NCBI GenBank assembly: GCA_015680685.1
Contig: MNCI01000071.1
Span: 1 to 64,000, forward strand
Direction: 5' to 3'
Source: Gnetum montanum
Lineage: Eukaryota > Streptophyta > Gnetopsida > Gnetales > Gnetaceae
Length of the DNA: 64,000 nt
Made by a program: the position numbers and the translations under genes. This document shows positions 9,934-22,584 of this stretch, piece after piece (position 1 is the stretch's first letter; each line of letters opens with the position of its first letter). Below the pieces are notes generated by a model. That model did not search any database, was not told the origin of the DNA, and saw only the letters and a list, made by a program, of their open reading frames with translations.

Positions 9934-12900
9934 TTTATTTTTGTTTGAGTTATCTTCCTATTTTCTCTTGCATGGTCATCTCTCTCACTAGTGGTACTTT
10001 TGTGCATGGGTTTTCTTCGTGTTTTCCATCATGTCTTCTATGGGCATCAGTGGTTGAGATCCCTACTATGGTAGTGAATGATGAATATTAACACTCATTT
10101 AATCATTGCCTTTGGTTTCCTCTTGGTTTGGATATATAAAACCTAGGGAAATTCTTGCTTTTGGTATATCCTTTGATCATATCTCTTTTTAATAATTTAT
10201 CTTTGCTAATTAACCTAATTATGTTACATACCTTGGCTTAATTAGGAGGGGAGGATAACCAACTAATAAAGGATACGATAGTAGAGTATAACCAACTTGG
10301 AAGCTAAGCCAAGATCAAGTTAGGGAATGAGTTAGATGTAAAAAATGAATCTTGGATCCTTAAATCACAGTAAAGATTTAAACCTTGAGTTTATAAGATA
10401 TTTTTACACCTAATGAAGTAAACCTTGTGAGGTGATGTTAAGCCCAATAGCCCTAGGTATAGCCTTCCTAACAGATTTATATGTGGACTCATATCCAAGA
10501 ATAAAAATTGGTCATCAAAAAAGGAATAAGCACACATACATAATTAGTAAATAAATATTTGAACATTTTGACAAGAAATTAAATTTTTATTTTGATAATG
10601 AATGATCTTTTTCTTGTTAAAATGTTTTTAAATGTACAGCCTAAAAGAATATTTTGGAATAACAATAGCTTGATTTTATTCACATATGCATGTTTATTAA
10701 TGTTTTATTTTTATTTTCACCTTCATGGCCAAGCATTGGCCAAAGGCTATGATGAACCCTAAAATTTATCCAATTTTTAAAATAAATATCTTCATAAAAT
10801 GTATATATTTAAATTAATTTTATTTAAATATATTTGTTTAATTAATGATTATTTTAATAATGATAAGAATTAGTTTATTGATTTTTTTTATTTTAATATT
10901 CATTATAAATACATATATCTTATGTATATATATAATTCTATATAGTATATAAATTATATAAATATTATTTACATAAGCATTATAGTTTAATAGAATTAGG
11001 GAAAAAAGCCCATCCATGGCAAGGTGGGGGTAGCACTAGCAATGGTAGCATTGGCAGCACTAGCGGTAGTAGTGGTAGCAGGGGCAATAATTTTGGTGAA
11101 GTACAGCTTCAGCATCCAGGTTTCTTCCATCTGCAAGGACAATCTCATGTGCTTGCCTCCACACATGGCTGCTTTTCATGGAAAACCAGGGCCACTTGTT
11201 CTATGTGCTAAGGTTTTAGATTCTGGATCCACTCACACTCCACTACATGCATTTGGATGGTGATGTAGTAGCAGCGGTAGGGAGTGGTGATGGTAAGTGC
11301 ACAACAAGGGTAGTAGGTAGCAATCTACATCAACATCAGCACCATCAATGATAGCAACTAGTGCCTATGTAGGAGATCCAGAATCTAGAAGGTCTCATGA
11401 TAAATGAAGATCACGATCTCGATGTTGCCGCTACCGTCTCTCTTCCTGATTAACCAAACAAGTATGTATAAAATTTAATTTTGTAAATTGGAGTGTCAAC
11501 ATTAGTATTTACCCCTATGATCATGGATTAGTATATTGTAAAATCATTATTGATTATATTATTTTTAAAACATTTGGGAGTATAAATAATACATCTCACA
11601 TAGTGAGGGGGAGAATAATAATAATAATTATTATTTTCATTTTCCTTCGAAAAGAGAATAAATAATAGGAAAGAGGAAGAATTGATACTTGAGTGGATTC
11701 CACATCAAATTGAGATCAATTGTTCTTGGGATTTATGTTGAGGATCTATTAAGCCTTGTGAAAATTCTTGAAGCCCATTGGTTGGTTGTCAAAGTTATTG
11801 CATTTTGAAAACAACAAAGCAAAATTGCAAATTAGGCAAATTCTCCCTTGTGATCTTAACTTATTATTTATAATTTCAATTTGATTTAATTATTCATTTT
11901 CATTCTTGAATGTAATATTAGAAGTTAGAATGAAAATTCATGATTATACTTATGAGTAATAGTCATAAGTGTGGAACTTAATTGGATTCAATTCTAATTA
12001 TTTATTATCTTAATGATCTTTTGACTTTGGACCATTCCTCCACAGATATGACTTGTGGGTCAATCATAGATGAGGTGGCTTCTCTAAAATAAAAGAAAGA
12101 TGAATTTTAAAGGTATCCAACACTGGATTTTGCATGGCTCATGAAGACTCAACTAGCTTGTTTAACCATGTCGAAAGTACTTACCCCATATCATTTCTAT
12201 TACCCTTTCATAGTCATAGCCTTACACCAATTTCAGCTTTACCTTGATAATGATGAAATTCAATGTTTGACATTTGTGCATCATGGCCATGCAACTTCTT
12301 CTCCAGCATGCTTCATCAGTCACTCTGTTGAGTTTTCAATGTTTTATTTTGTGGATTCACAATCAAAGTTCAGCCTTGGCATCAAAACCCAAGGAATGTT
12401 TCACTCCAAAAAAAAAAGGGAAAAGAATGCCAAGAAATATAAGAGGCCAATGTAGCCTAAATTTAAACAAATCAATGGCTCTAAAAAATAACTAAAGTAA
12501 GTGACCAAAGTAGTTGATATTGAAGCACTAGTTTTTCCAAGTCTAAGTATATGTAACCACTATGACAAGCATGAAGCATGAAGACTTCATCAGCAAGAAA
12601 GTACATTACTATGCTATGACCATGATGTCAAAACATTTTGAATTCTTCGTTACCTTAATTGATACTTCTCTCATAGCCAATGTAGAAATTACCTTACTCT
12701 TGATTCTTATCATCACATGTTAACCTTACCTCACCATCATGAGCATTATTTTGCATGATTTTATAGCTATAGAATCAAATGTGAAGAGAGAAGCATTAGT
12801 GATGAACCTATAGTGATGTTTTTCATTCTTTGTTAATGTCTTTCAGGTCAATCCTAAAATCAACAACAAAGACGATCTAATGAAATACCTCAAATTTTTT

Positions 12901-14225
12901 TTTTTTGTGAATAGGAAAGCATTGTAGCCAAATTTGCATTATAATTTGATTGGGTTCAAGGGTAGATATAAATGCCTTGAATTTCCTCCAAAAATTTCAT
13001 TTGTGACCCTATTCAAACAAAATTCCAAATCATTTTATACATGCAAAATAAAATTCATGACTTACACTATCAAATAGGTTTTCAATTTTAGTAAGCCAGA
13101 GTATTTGAGCTTGCAATTTTCAAATATGCTACCAAAACATTGCAATTAAATTTATAGTAGCCAAAAACACTAGTGCTAAAAATGCTATAGTTGTGGACCA
13201 TGAAAATGATAAAAATGCTATGTAATAACCTAGGAAACTTGTCTGAACATAACCAATGTAGAAATAACAAATTATGGCCTATAAAAACAAGATTTGTACA
13301 TAATTTTAAGGAATTTTTGGGGAAATCATTCAAACACTTTAATAACTTGAGATTTGTTTGGAGTAGAGCAGAGATCTAAAAATCTGAAATCATTTCCCAA
13401 CATTGATCATTGAGAACACTAAAGACTTGTTATAGCCTATAGATTAAGCAAGCTAGACATGTTTGGAAGGATTGCGGTACATCAAATATTTAATAGTTAT
13501 TCTACAAAACTTTGTATAACATTTTAAGATTTTTACTTTATCACTCTATATTCTCTTATTAACATTAATAAAAAATTCACAGTTGTTTTTGGTGACATTT
13601 TTTGCATATATTTTGCATTACATCTTGGTTTGCTCTCAGACCCAATGTTGGATATGCATTATTTCATATGTTATTGTCTATTTTTTTTTGCTTCATTCAG
13701 TAATAGATTTTTAAAGTGCTTAGTTGATTGACAAGACTACATAAGATGCTTTGAATCCTTTTGAGTCCAGTGGATCTTAAGGTTGAAAGTGTTCCACACT
13801 AAAATCTTCAATGTCTAGTGTCAAATTTTTCAATTGTTACACCTAGCTTAATAACTCCATTTATGAGCTTGTAGAACTCAAACAAAAAGCTTTAGAACTC
13901 CATGACCTAAAAGGTATCCCATGTAGTCTTCTTTCTCATAGAGCATATGAAAAGGTAGAAGTAGGCAAAGTTGAGGAATTAGGATAAGTACCTAGTATTC
14001 TAACTTATATTCTCCTATTGTAAGTAGCTAGAGTTAAAAAGGTATGAGTAGATGGGGTTGAGGACTTTGGGATATGTGCTAGTTGTTCTAATTTGCCCAA
14101 TCCTATTATTAATATAGAATTGAGAACTTAATGGTATGTGCTTGGTATTCTAGCCTATCCTCTCCTAGTGGCCATTATACTAGTTGCAAAAAGACTAAGC
14201 TTAATTATTATACTTTTATGTTATA
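9934..14225. other. Non-coding, AT-rich region with no recognised gene
   Basis: Nothing could be identified with confidence. A TATA-like tatataaaacc at about 10131 is followed by sequence that could be a decayed LTR, but no partner copy was seen. 10800-10990 is very AT-rich. 11024-11263 is open only because of GTA/GCA triplet repetition. An ATT/AAT palindrome lies near 11620. The frame at 12141-12455 matches no family I know. 13900-14190 contains diverged direct repeats of roughly 85-130 bases ('ggtatgtgcttggtattctagc' type). Confidence 0.5.
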
Positions 14226-14445
14226 TCATTACTAAGGTTATGTGGTGTTGAAATTCTAAATAATTGTAATATAGATACACCTCAACATATATAGTGCAAT
14301 CAAGGGTCTTACCACTAGGCCAACACCTCATTATTATATCATCACTGAGGTTATGGGGTGTTAGAAAACATGAACTAGGGCTTCTAGATCAAGTGTCTTA
14401 TTACTAGGCTAACACCTCATTATTATTATCATTGTGGTTATGATA
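14226..14445 (-). repeat. tRNA-like short retroposon (SINE-like), two tandem copies
   Basis: On the minus strand both copies contain GGTGTT-A/G-GCCTAGT followed by GGTAAGACCC (14301-14332) or AATAAGACAC (14388-14420), which is a good RNA polymerase III A-box. Each is preceded by AATAATGA. The same family recurs at 27131-27310 (minus), 27370-27510 (plus) and, split by element B, at 30204-30223 with 61012-61080. The B-box is poor in these two copies but visible in the others. Confidence 0.55.
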
Positions 14446-14450
14446 GGTAT
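14446..14450. repeat. Target site duplication of element A, left (GGTAT)
   Basis: GGTAT directly precedes the 5' LTR and recurs as GGTAT at 27126-27130 directly after the 3' LTR: a perfect 5-base duplication. Confidence 0.9.
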
Positions 14451-15293
14451 TTATGAAGCATCAAAGTGTTGTGTTGATAGGGCACATCGATGTAGCATTT
14501 TTTGTATTTATGTTTCCTTGATGATATAGCTCCATAATAAAGTATATAAATATGGTGCTCTCATTGTGTAAAGAAGAGTTTTCAAAATAGCTTAGCAAAG
14601 TTCTTGCAGTTTGTTCATTTGAGAGTTAGAATATTTTCTAAATGTCTACAGTAGGAGTCAAAAAGTGTACAGATCTTTATTTGAGCACTGATGTACCTAA
14701 GCATAACAGTATAAATAGTAATAAAGACAAGCCTTTTGATTAAACCTTGTAGCACTCAGAATAGATTAATGATTTATTTTTGCATTTACCATTTTTATTA
14801 ATTAGATAGTTAATTAAGATAATTAAGAATTTAATTGATTAACTAATTAAGCTAAATAGATTAAACACATAGGTACAATTGTTGAGTATAACATACAACA
14901 CTTGGTAATCTAAGTAGCACTTAACACTTGGTAATCCAACAATGTTGTATGTGTTTAGGATGTGTACAAAAAGTGGGACCATATGCTTATGTTAGGATTG
15001 TTAATTATTAATTAGTAATCAGATTAGTTAAATTGGTTAATGAATTGAGTTTCAACTTGTTATCAATCATAGGTGAATAAAATATAAAATAATAAAAACC
15101 ATGTGTCCCAATTATACTTAACCATACAACTAAGCTTTACAAGTGTAGTTGGAAAGACAATGATCATCACGATTAGATTTTACTTCCTAGAACTAATGTA
15201 CTTGAGAACTTAAGGTCTATAGAATTTAACCAGATTGCATGTGAATGCCTGCAATTCATATGGTTGGACGTAGGGTATACTCACCGCTCATTA
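14451..15293 (+). repeat. 5' LTR of element A
   Basis: 843 bases, starting TTATGAAGCATC (3' copy TGATGAAGCATT) and ending CTCATTA (3' copy TTCATCA), so both canonical TG/CA ends are mutated here. TATA box TATATAAATA at 14543-14552. R/U5 resembles B and D. Confidence 0.9.
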
Positions 15294-15294
15294 T

Positions 15295-15313
15295 TGGCAC
15301 CATTGCCAGGGAC
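15295..15313 (+). other. Primer binding site of element A (tRNA-Asp)
   Basis: TGGCACCATTGCCAGGGAC lies one base inside the LTR. It differs from the tRNA-Asp complement TGGCGCCGTTGCCGGGGA only at its three CpG sites, each now CpA, the expected result of methyl-C deamination. Confidence 0.88.
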
Positions 15314-15456
15314 CTTTAGTTTGTTATATGCACTATCTAGGACTTAGTGAAAAATTATTTAACATCATTAGAATGAACCCTAAAGTCATATCATACATCA
15401 AAATAACTAAAAAAATTATAAGAAAGCACATTTCATTTCTTGTCTTCTAATACAAG

Positions 15457-17990
15457 ATGTATTCTTCTCATAGGAGTGATTCTTTGCCCAAGTCTGATGT
15501 AGTAAATCAATGGTGCCCTAGTAATATAGAGTGATATATGCTCATCATGATGAGTATGTATCCAATTTTACCTTTTTCCTACACCAAGATGAACACCTGT
15601 AGTGGCAAGACATGAAGGACAACATTGTGTTATTGCCCAATCAATCCATTCTTGCGATGCTCCATCAAAATATTATGCGATTGGGCATCCAAGGACTTCA
15701 TGTTGAATATGTTTTGTAGGATAGTGATGCCAGGGATTATCACCCCATTGATGCACAATATCTAAGGGATTGACAACTAGAGCAGTGTTACGAGTCTACA
15801 AAGGGAAAGTGTTCTAATAATCTTTCATTCCTAATGTACCAAAAAGATGGTGGAGAACCCTTTTTTGGGAGGGCTTTTATATAGAGAGACTCCTCTCTTT
15901 AACCTTGGTGAAGGAGGTCAAAACTAGAACTTGCATTCTATGATACATAATCCTAGTTTTGGCAAGAATGGATTCCATGACAAAAGGGGATCCACAGAAG
16001 AGTGTCATGGTAAGGATGTGAGTAAGCAATGTGATTATGATCATGGCTATGACCACCAAAGAGGGGATGGTAGGCACTGTGATGGTGCTACTCCTCCTTC
16101 CTCTTCACCTTCATCATAATCTTCTTCCTCTTTTGGCTCTGAACGCAACCATAGGGGACATAATCATCATGGAGGTGATCGATGGGACCAAGATGATCAT
16201 AGGGACTATCAAAAAAGTTGAGATTTGGGATGTGAGCATTCAAGAGAGGCTCATCACCATGAAAGAAGAGCTAGCAGAGGACATTGTAGGCACTAAGGGC
16301 ATGGCTAAGATGAGCCTTTTCTCATCACTTGAAGTATGCTAAACATCGTAGAGGTAGTAAGAATTTTGATAAGGCATGTGAAAGATAGTAGGATCAAGTG
16401 ATTGGATATGAATACAATCCCCAAGTTTGAAGGGGGGTATAACTCTAATCTAAAAAATCATCTTTAGGCTTGTTGTAATGCCTATGCCTTACAAAACATA
16501 GAAAATGACTAGAAAAAGCTCAAGTTATTTCATAGGATACTCATCAAAGAAGTAGAAAGCTAGTACTAGTCCTTGGAATCAAAATAAATCCATAGATAAA
16601 GTATGATGCTTGAACTATTCAATGAAAAGTATCAAACATACTTCTAAGTGTAGAATTTGAGAAGGTAGTTCCAAGGTTAGAAGCAAGAAACACATAAGTC
16701 CTTGGATGCCACCATGGATAGATATTATTTCTTATTACACTGATGCCTTCACCATGGTTACTCTTAGCAGGAACAACTTTGCCACATCATACAAAATATT
16801 CACTTTGAAATGAGAAAAGCTCTTGGGATTTATGCCCAGGGAAGACTATTAGAATTAAGAGCCCATCAGATCCAAAGGCTGATCGAGTAGGTAGAAAAAG
16901 AAGAAGGAGAGTTGAGAAAACATGAAAATGTAGAAGAATACAACTGAGATCCTTCCATTCATAAGAGGAAGATATTATTCTATGATAGTGAGGAGGAATC
17001 ACCACTTGATGATATGGTGAATCAGAAAACCTTACTAATTCAAAAATTTATGTTTGAAATTTTGGCTAAGTTAAATTAGATGTGGGACTCTATGGATAGC
17101 GGATTTCAAGCTATTCTAAAAATTGCTGACGAGTCCAAAGAATAAAGTAGTAATTTTAGGAGATGAAAGGAAGCTAAACATGCCAATCAAAGGGGTAAGG
17201 ACAAGATTGTTGTGGTAGAGGAAGTTGTGGAAATTAAATTAGATGATGATGGTGGGTGTGACATCTACCAATATGAACATCCTAAGGGATGTTGCCTCAT
17301 CGTATCACACTTATAGAAGTCTAAGATGTATGCTCTTAATCTATGACTAGAAAAAAAGACAAACACCGAGAAGATTGCCTTATCCTCAAGGTAATCCTAA
17401 GAAGTTTCATCAGTAATAATAATATTATCCAAGTGGTACTCCACCACAACCATACAAGTAGTATTAGTAGTGGTAGCAACCATAGTCATGGAAACTATCA
17501 GTGCCAAGGCAATAGTACCCTTACAGATAACTAGATCCATATGGGTAATACATTTAACAACCCCTCTCTCCATGTGACTCTTCTAGTCACATTTCTCCTT
17601 TCCAACATCATTACTATTGTCCTGAATACTATAGAACTTATTCTTCACATTTCAAGAGGGATACCACATTCCATCCTTATCCTCCTCCTATTTTTTCACT
17701 TGTTCATCCAATGTCAACATAGCTATTACCTACTCCATCCATGTAGTATGAGCTTCCAAACCAACCATAGTAACATAATGCTACCAAGGTCATCAATTTA
17801 AAACTAGCTAATCAATTGAGTGGTTTGGAATTGCATGCTCATAAAAGACCATTTTTTGACCCAAAAACCTTACTAAGACTTCACAAACTTAGGTAGTTGC
17901 TCAGCCTACTCCTTTCTCATCCTTTGGAAACCATTCCATTGAGAACCCTTCAAAACAAATGCCATCCACAATCCATATTGTTATGCTCAA
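15457..17990 (+). pseudogene. gag: gag of element A
   Basis: Start placed at ATG 15457 by alignment with D and B gag starts. The layout matches D: N-terminal region, His/Asp/Ser-rich linker (about 15990-16250, HNHHGGDRWDQDDHRDY), a core containing IPKFEGGYNSNLKNHL and ALQNIEND (like the capsid region of Ty3 gag), RALGIYAQGRL-like helices, and a variant zinc knuckle CDIYQYEHPKGCC at 17257-17300. The second Cys has become Tyr, as in B but not D. Dozens of stops, mostly TAG. It would have formed the particle that packages element RNA. Confidence 0.75.
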
Positions 17991-18461
17991 TCATGCCATA
18001 TCTAATTGGATTTAGGCTAGTAACCTTCCCAGGAAATTTTTTAATCATGGGAATCCTCTTATCCATTTATAGATTATTGGGAATGAACCATGTAAAACTC
18101 TTCTTGATTTAGGTCTTGATGTTAACTTGATTTCTCATGAGATGTATACTACTTGGAATCTATTACCTCTCAAGAAAAGCAATATCCAACTAGAATTGGT
18201 AGACTAGACCATTATTGTTCCATCGAGATTAGTAGAAGACATTGTGACCACTATTTATGGATGGTCTTATCTTGTTGATTTCCTAGTAATCAAGGTTGAG
18301 AACTATAAGGGGGACTTCCCAACCATTATGGGATGGGCATGGCTAAGCATTGTTGATGCAAGAATGGGAATTAGAGATTTTCTTAAGAAATATCTAAAGA
18401 AAATGCATTTGGAAAGATCAAGAAGAAGCAAGTTCCATGCATCACATATAGTGATATAAGG
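17991..18461 (+). pseudogene. Aspartic protease of element A
   Basis: Retropepsin-like: TLLDLGLDVNLISHEMYTTW holds the active site, with DSG changed to DLG (TCA to TTA), near 18095-18150. It is followed by SRLVEDIVTTIYGWSYLVDF and DFPTIMGWAWLSIVDA, parallel to B (51330-51767) and D (2988-3800). The last 216 bases are open. It would process Gag-Pol; the changed active site makes it inactive. Confidence 0.8.
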
Positions 18462-18920
18462 TGAAATTGCATGTAGAAACTCTGAACCATGAAATGAGCA
18501 TCTATTTATGCATGTAGGTAGTGTGCACATGAAGTAGATATTAAAAGGTGTATGTACATAATAGCCATAAAACAAGAGAGCACCGAATGGCTGACCACTA
18601 ATTTTGAAAGTAGCACAATGCACATGGAACCTAATGAGAGCCTGACATGTGCTTATGTTGTAGGCATGGATGAACTAGAGCAAGGTCATCACCAACTCTC
18701 TAATAATGAAAATAATGATACTAATTAGGAAGATTTGGAGATTCCTGAGAATTTCAAGTAGTTAAAAAATCTACCTATCAGCCTAGAATATGCATTTATG
18801 AAAAATGATAAGTTGGTCATACTTAATGCCAAACATGCTCTCAAGAAAAAAGAAAAATTATTGAAAGTGATAAAGAGATGGTCAACAATATTTTCTTGGT
18901 CATATCCTAAACTCATTGAA
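18462..18920 (+). other. Protease-RT linker of element A
   Basis: In-frame acidic linker sequence (for example ELEQGHHQLSNNENNDTN near 18670) also present in B (51960-52020). No domain recognised; it holds several stops. Confidence 0.5.
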
Positions 18921-19800
18921 ATTAATCCATGGATATGCTAGCACTACATTTATACCAATCTATCCATGAAGCTAAAGAGACAACCACAATGGTGGTTGAA
19001 CCAAAAATTGAAGTAGATCATCAAAGAAGAGATTAAGCGACTCCTTAGGGTTGGGTTCATCTACCCCATTGTGGATAGTGGGTGGGTCAATCCACTCATG
19101 TTAGTTTCAAAGTAAGGTGGAAAATGATGGGTTTGTATCGAGTTTAGGCTATTAAACATGGTAACATTCAAAGATAATTTTTCATTGTCATTCATTGATC
19201 AGGTGCTAGACACCATATCTAGGCATTGCTATTATTGTTTTCTAGATGGTTATAGTAGCTATAACCAAATATAGATTGCACTAGAAGACCAAGCCAAAAC
19301 AAAATTCATGAGTTTCTAGGGGACCTTCACATATTGCAAGATGTCTTTTGGTTTATGTAATGCTCCTGTTACTTTTGAACCCCTAGTCTTAAGCATCTTT
19401 CAATAGGAAATAGGTAGTAGAGTGGAAATCTTTATGGATGACTTCTCAACTTATGGTGCTACATTTGAGCAAGCCTTAGACCACCTTGAGCAAGTACTCA
19501 AAATATTTGTAGAAACAAACCTATTACTCAATTGGCAAAAGGGCCATCTCATGGTCCAAGAAGGCATTATATTGGGGCATAAAATTTTGCAAGGAGGGAT
19601 CAAGGTAGACCTTGAAAAGATAAGGGTCATTCAAGGAATCACCCATCAACTAGAAACTATAAAAGATGTTTGGTCATTCCATGGACATACTAGTTACTAC
19701 CAAATATTTATAGAGAATTTCTTTAAGATCACAAAACTATTTGTCAAATTGACAAAGAAGGATGCTGTATTTGTTTGGACCAAGGAGTGTGAACATGCAT
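18921..19800 (+). pseudogene. Reverse transcriptase of element A
   Basis: RT blocks in order: EEIKRLLRVGFIYPIVDSGW, FRLLNMVTFKDNFSLSFIDQ, YYCFLDGYSSYNQI, MSF-stop-GTFTYCKMSFGLCNAP and the active site EIFMDDFSTYG (19422-19450). The two catalytic Asp are intact, unlike those in C and E. The thumb and connection continue to 19808 in one open stretch of 128 codons. Stops remain elsewhere, including TAG at 19317-19319 at a position where C and B also have TAG. It copied element RNA to DNA. Confidence 0.9.
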
Positions 19801-20250
19801 TTCAGTAGTTGAAGGAGAAACTCATACAAGCTCTAATTCTATGAGCACTAGATTGGTTCAAATCATTCCATATCATAATGGATGCATCTAATTATGCCTT
19901 GGAAGCTATGCTTACATAGTTGGATGATCAAAAACATCCATATTATATCCACTGCATAATCCAAAGCATTGTGGGTATGCGACTCAATTACACAACCACA
20001 TAGAAAAAATTCATGGCAATGGTGTATGCTCTAGAAATGTTTAGGCACTATGTGCTTGGATATAAAGTGTTTGTGCACACTGACCACAATGCATCCGCTT
20101 CCTAATGAATAAGTTAATAGTACGTCCCCATGTTATATGGTGGCTTGTGATCTTGCAGGAATTCAATATTACAATGGTAGATTAAAAGGGGATTGAGAAT
20201 TTTGTTATTGACCATATTTCTTGGTTATGATGGGATGACAAAGGGAGGAG
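19801..20250 (+). pseudogene. RNase H of element A
   Basis: FHIIMDASNYALEAML (first Asp), RLNYTTT-stop-KKFMAMVYALEM (expected Glu near this block is Lys here), RHYVLGYKVFVHTDHNAS (TDH motif). Standard Ty3/gypsy RNase H order directly after RT. A frameshift follows at about 20100. Confidence 0.8.
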
Positions 20251-21084
20251 AATCCACTCTTTGATCAATTCCTAGATGAACTCTTGCTTGCTAGTGCAAT
20301 TAATAAACCAATGTCCACAAAATCAAAATGGTATGATGGCTTCCTCAATTTTTGGAAACTCATGCAATGCTTGGTGGTTGAACATAAATTAACAACATTC
20401 TATCACCCCTAAGCCAATAGTCAAGAAGAGTTTACTAACAGGAAGATCACAAAGATTCTAACAAAAGCTATTAGTAAATATAGGAGAGATTGGAGCACAA
20501 AACTTAGTGATGCCCTTTGGGCCTACCGCTCAACATGAAAACTCTTTATTGGCTACTCTCCCTATGAGTTGGTATATGGAAAAATTCCAATGCTTCCAAT
20601 TCAATCCGAGATTTGTACACTCTCAATAGCTAGTGACTTAGACCTTGACCTAAGTCTGGCACAAAAAAAAAGACTAATCAACCTAAATGTGCTAGGTGAA
20701 AATCACTTAGTGGCCTTGTCCATAAATGAAGTGCATAAGACATTTAACAAAAAATGACATGACCTAGCAATCAAAAGGATCAAACTTCAACCTAGAGATA
20801 AGGTCCTCTACTAGGAACCCACACATGTTCCTCAAAAAACCAAATTTCAAACATTGTGGAAGGGGCCTTATATAATTAATGAAATCCTTCCTTCAAGGGC
20901 CATGATCATATACAAACTTGAAAGACCAAATAAGAAGCAGTTTGTCAACATCCAATAGGTAAAGCCTTTCCACAAGCTCAAGCAAGCCAGTGCAACAAAT
21001 TCCTCAATGGATGAACAACCATGCTTAATTTTTTGGATCTTCTCCTTCCAACTTAGTCATGGTAGAGATGGCCATCCATGCTAA
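20251..21084 (+). pseudogene. Integrase of element A, internally deleted
   Basis: It starts with the RNase H-integrase connector (TKSKWYDG at 20314-20340), then jumps to FWKLMQCLVVEHKLTT. Compared with B, about 600 bases are missing at 20342-20357, removing the zinc-binding domain and the first two catalytic Asp. What remains is YHP.ANSQEEFTNRKITKIL, the WAYRST segment, the C-terminal GPY/F region (FQTLWKGPYIINEIL) and the end GRDGHPC with TAA at 21082-21084. It cannot have been active after the deletion. Confidence 0.82.
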
Positions 21085-22584
21085 TCATATACGTGGCTAC
21101 TCAGTTTTTCTACTTTTTGTTTTTGCAAATTTTTTATTTTATACCTCTTCAATTTTAAAACTTTTTCTTATTTTACATCATTTTTTTTGTTTTACACCAT
21201 TGCTAGTACATTTAAAATTTTCTTAAATATTTTATACTTTCTTATATATTTCACTTTATTTTATTTTAGTGTGATTTTCTAATTTTTGTTAATAAATGTG
21301 CTTTGTGCCAATATGACACAATGGTATTGTAGTTGTTGCTAATGGTGGTTTGTGCTTAATGTTTTTATTTGCTAATATCTAGTTTCTATTTTTGAATTTT
21401 TGTATCGATGAATAAGGCATGGTTTCTTTTTCATGGAATAGGCAATGAATCTACAACATCCACCCATCCACAAAGATCTATGGTTTTCCTTGTTTTGGGA
21501 ATATGAGGTCCCTTTCATTAAATAAATGTTTAATAAATTTTTGACCTTGGTGGTTTCTATAATTAGAAAGGATTCAAAGGTTTGCACAAGGTATGAATTC
21601 AAGGGGAATCAATACTCTTTGTACTCTTCTACTTGGGTGCATGAGTGTTTTCATGGATTTCTTACCATTCCATGTTGATCATAAAAAAAGAAGTTAAATA
21701 AGTCTTTTCATGGTGTGGTTCCCATCCAAAAATTTAAAAGAAAGATAGAAGAAAAGAAATAAAGAAAAAAATAAAATATAAAAAATGATGGAAATTCAAA
21801 GCACACTCTTAGACAAATAAACAGGCTACAAGCACTGGTTATGAGACTAGAAATACATGTTACCCATGCTCAAAGGTTCCCTCTAACTAAGGCCCTCTCT
21901 CACTTCCTCCTTCTCTTTTCCTCTCTTTAAGGAATAATGGTTGTTCTATGGAAGCACTCTTGTGTTTCAAACTGAAATCAGTTGGTTTTGGTATGGACTA
22001 AGGATGGATATTCTCAAGTCATTTAAACAAAAATTCATAAGGAACTTCTTATGACCTCAATTTGGAACTTCATTCTACCTTCTCCATCACCCATCCATGC
22101 TATCCATAACTCACCTCACTGCTAGTGTCCATGTTCTTGTTCAGTGTCTTTGTCTAACATGCTTGAATTCTTTGGTAGAGTCTTCTAGGTTTTGGTCCTT
22201 AACTTTTATAAACCATTAATCATCTATGGGTTTCATAAACTCCTTGGGTTGAGATTATGCAAGGGCAAATAAGGCATGTACCTACTATGGGAAGGATCCA
22301 CTTATATATCTCTTAGTTGGGTTGGTGAAGCATATTAGGCATTTTTACAATCAAAATATTTCATTCACCTGTCTTTTGCATTCAATCATGTGCTCCTTTA
22401 AATATTTTCTTTAATTAACATATTTCACCATCAAATTTTTGAATTTTTGAGCTTTCAAAGACCCTCTTCAATGATTTCATCATATTCTTAGCTTTTCCGG
22501 AACTCCATAGATCCCAAATTCATTCAAAAATTCCTTGTATATTTTGAAATATTCCAATTTGAAAATTTTGTTTATGTACTTCAA
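21085..22584 (+). other. Spacer after pol in element A
   Basis: T-rich non-coding DNA, matched along its length by 54982-56480 in B and partly by 1700-2990 in D (minus). Shared blocks include 'ccctctaactaa' and 'catggtgtggttcccatcc'. No gene seen. It may act as the 3' part of the pol transcript and the leader for the next ORF. Confidence 0.6.

Noticed and set aside
9934-10560. LTR of element E
   Set aside because: A TATA-like motif is present but there is no partner copy, no TG/CA pair and no polypurine tract at the junction.
11024-11263. Open frame of 79 codons
   Set aside because: Composed of GTA/GCA triplet repetition at its start; no domain and no conservation seen.
12141-12455. Open frame of 104 codons
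   Set aside because: No similarity I recognise, an overlapping frame is equally open, and the region is otherwise non-coding.
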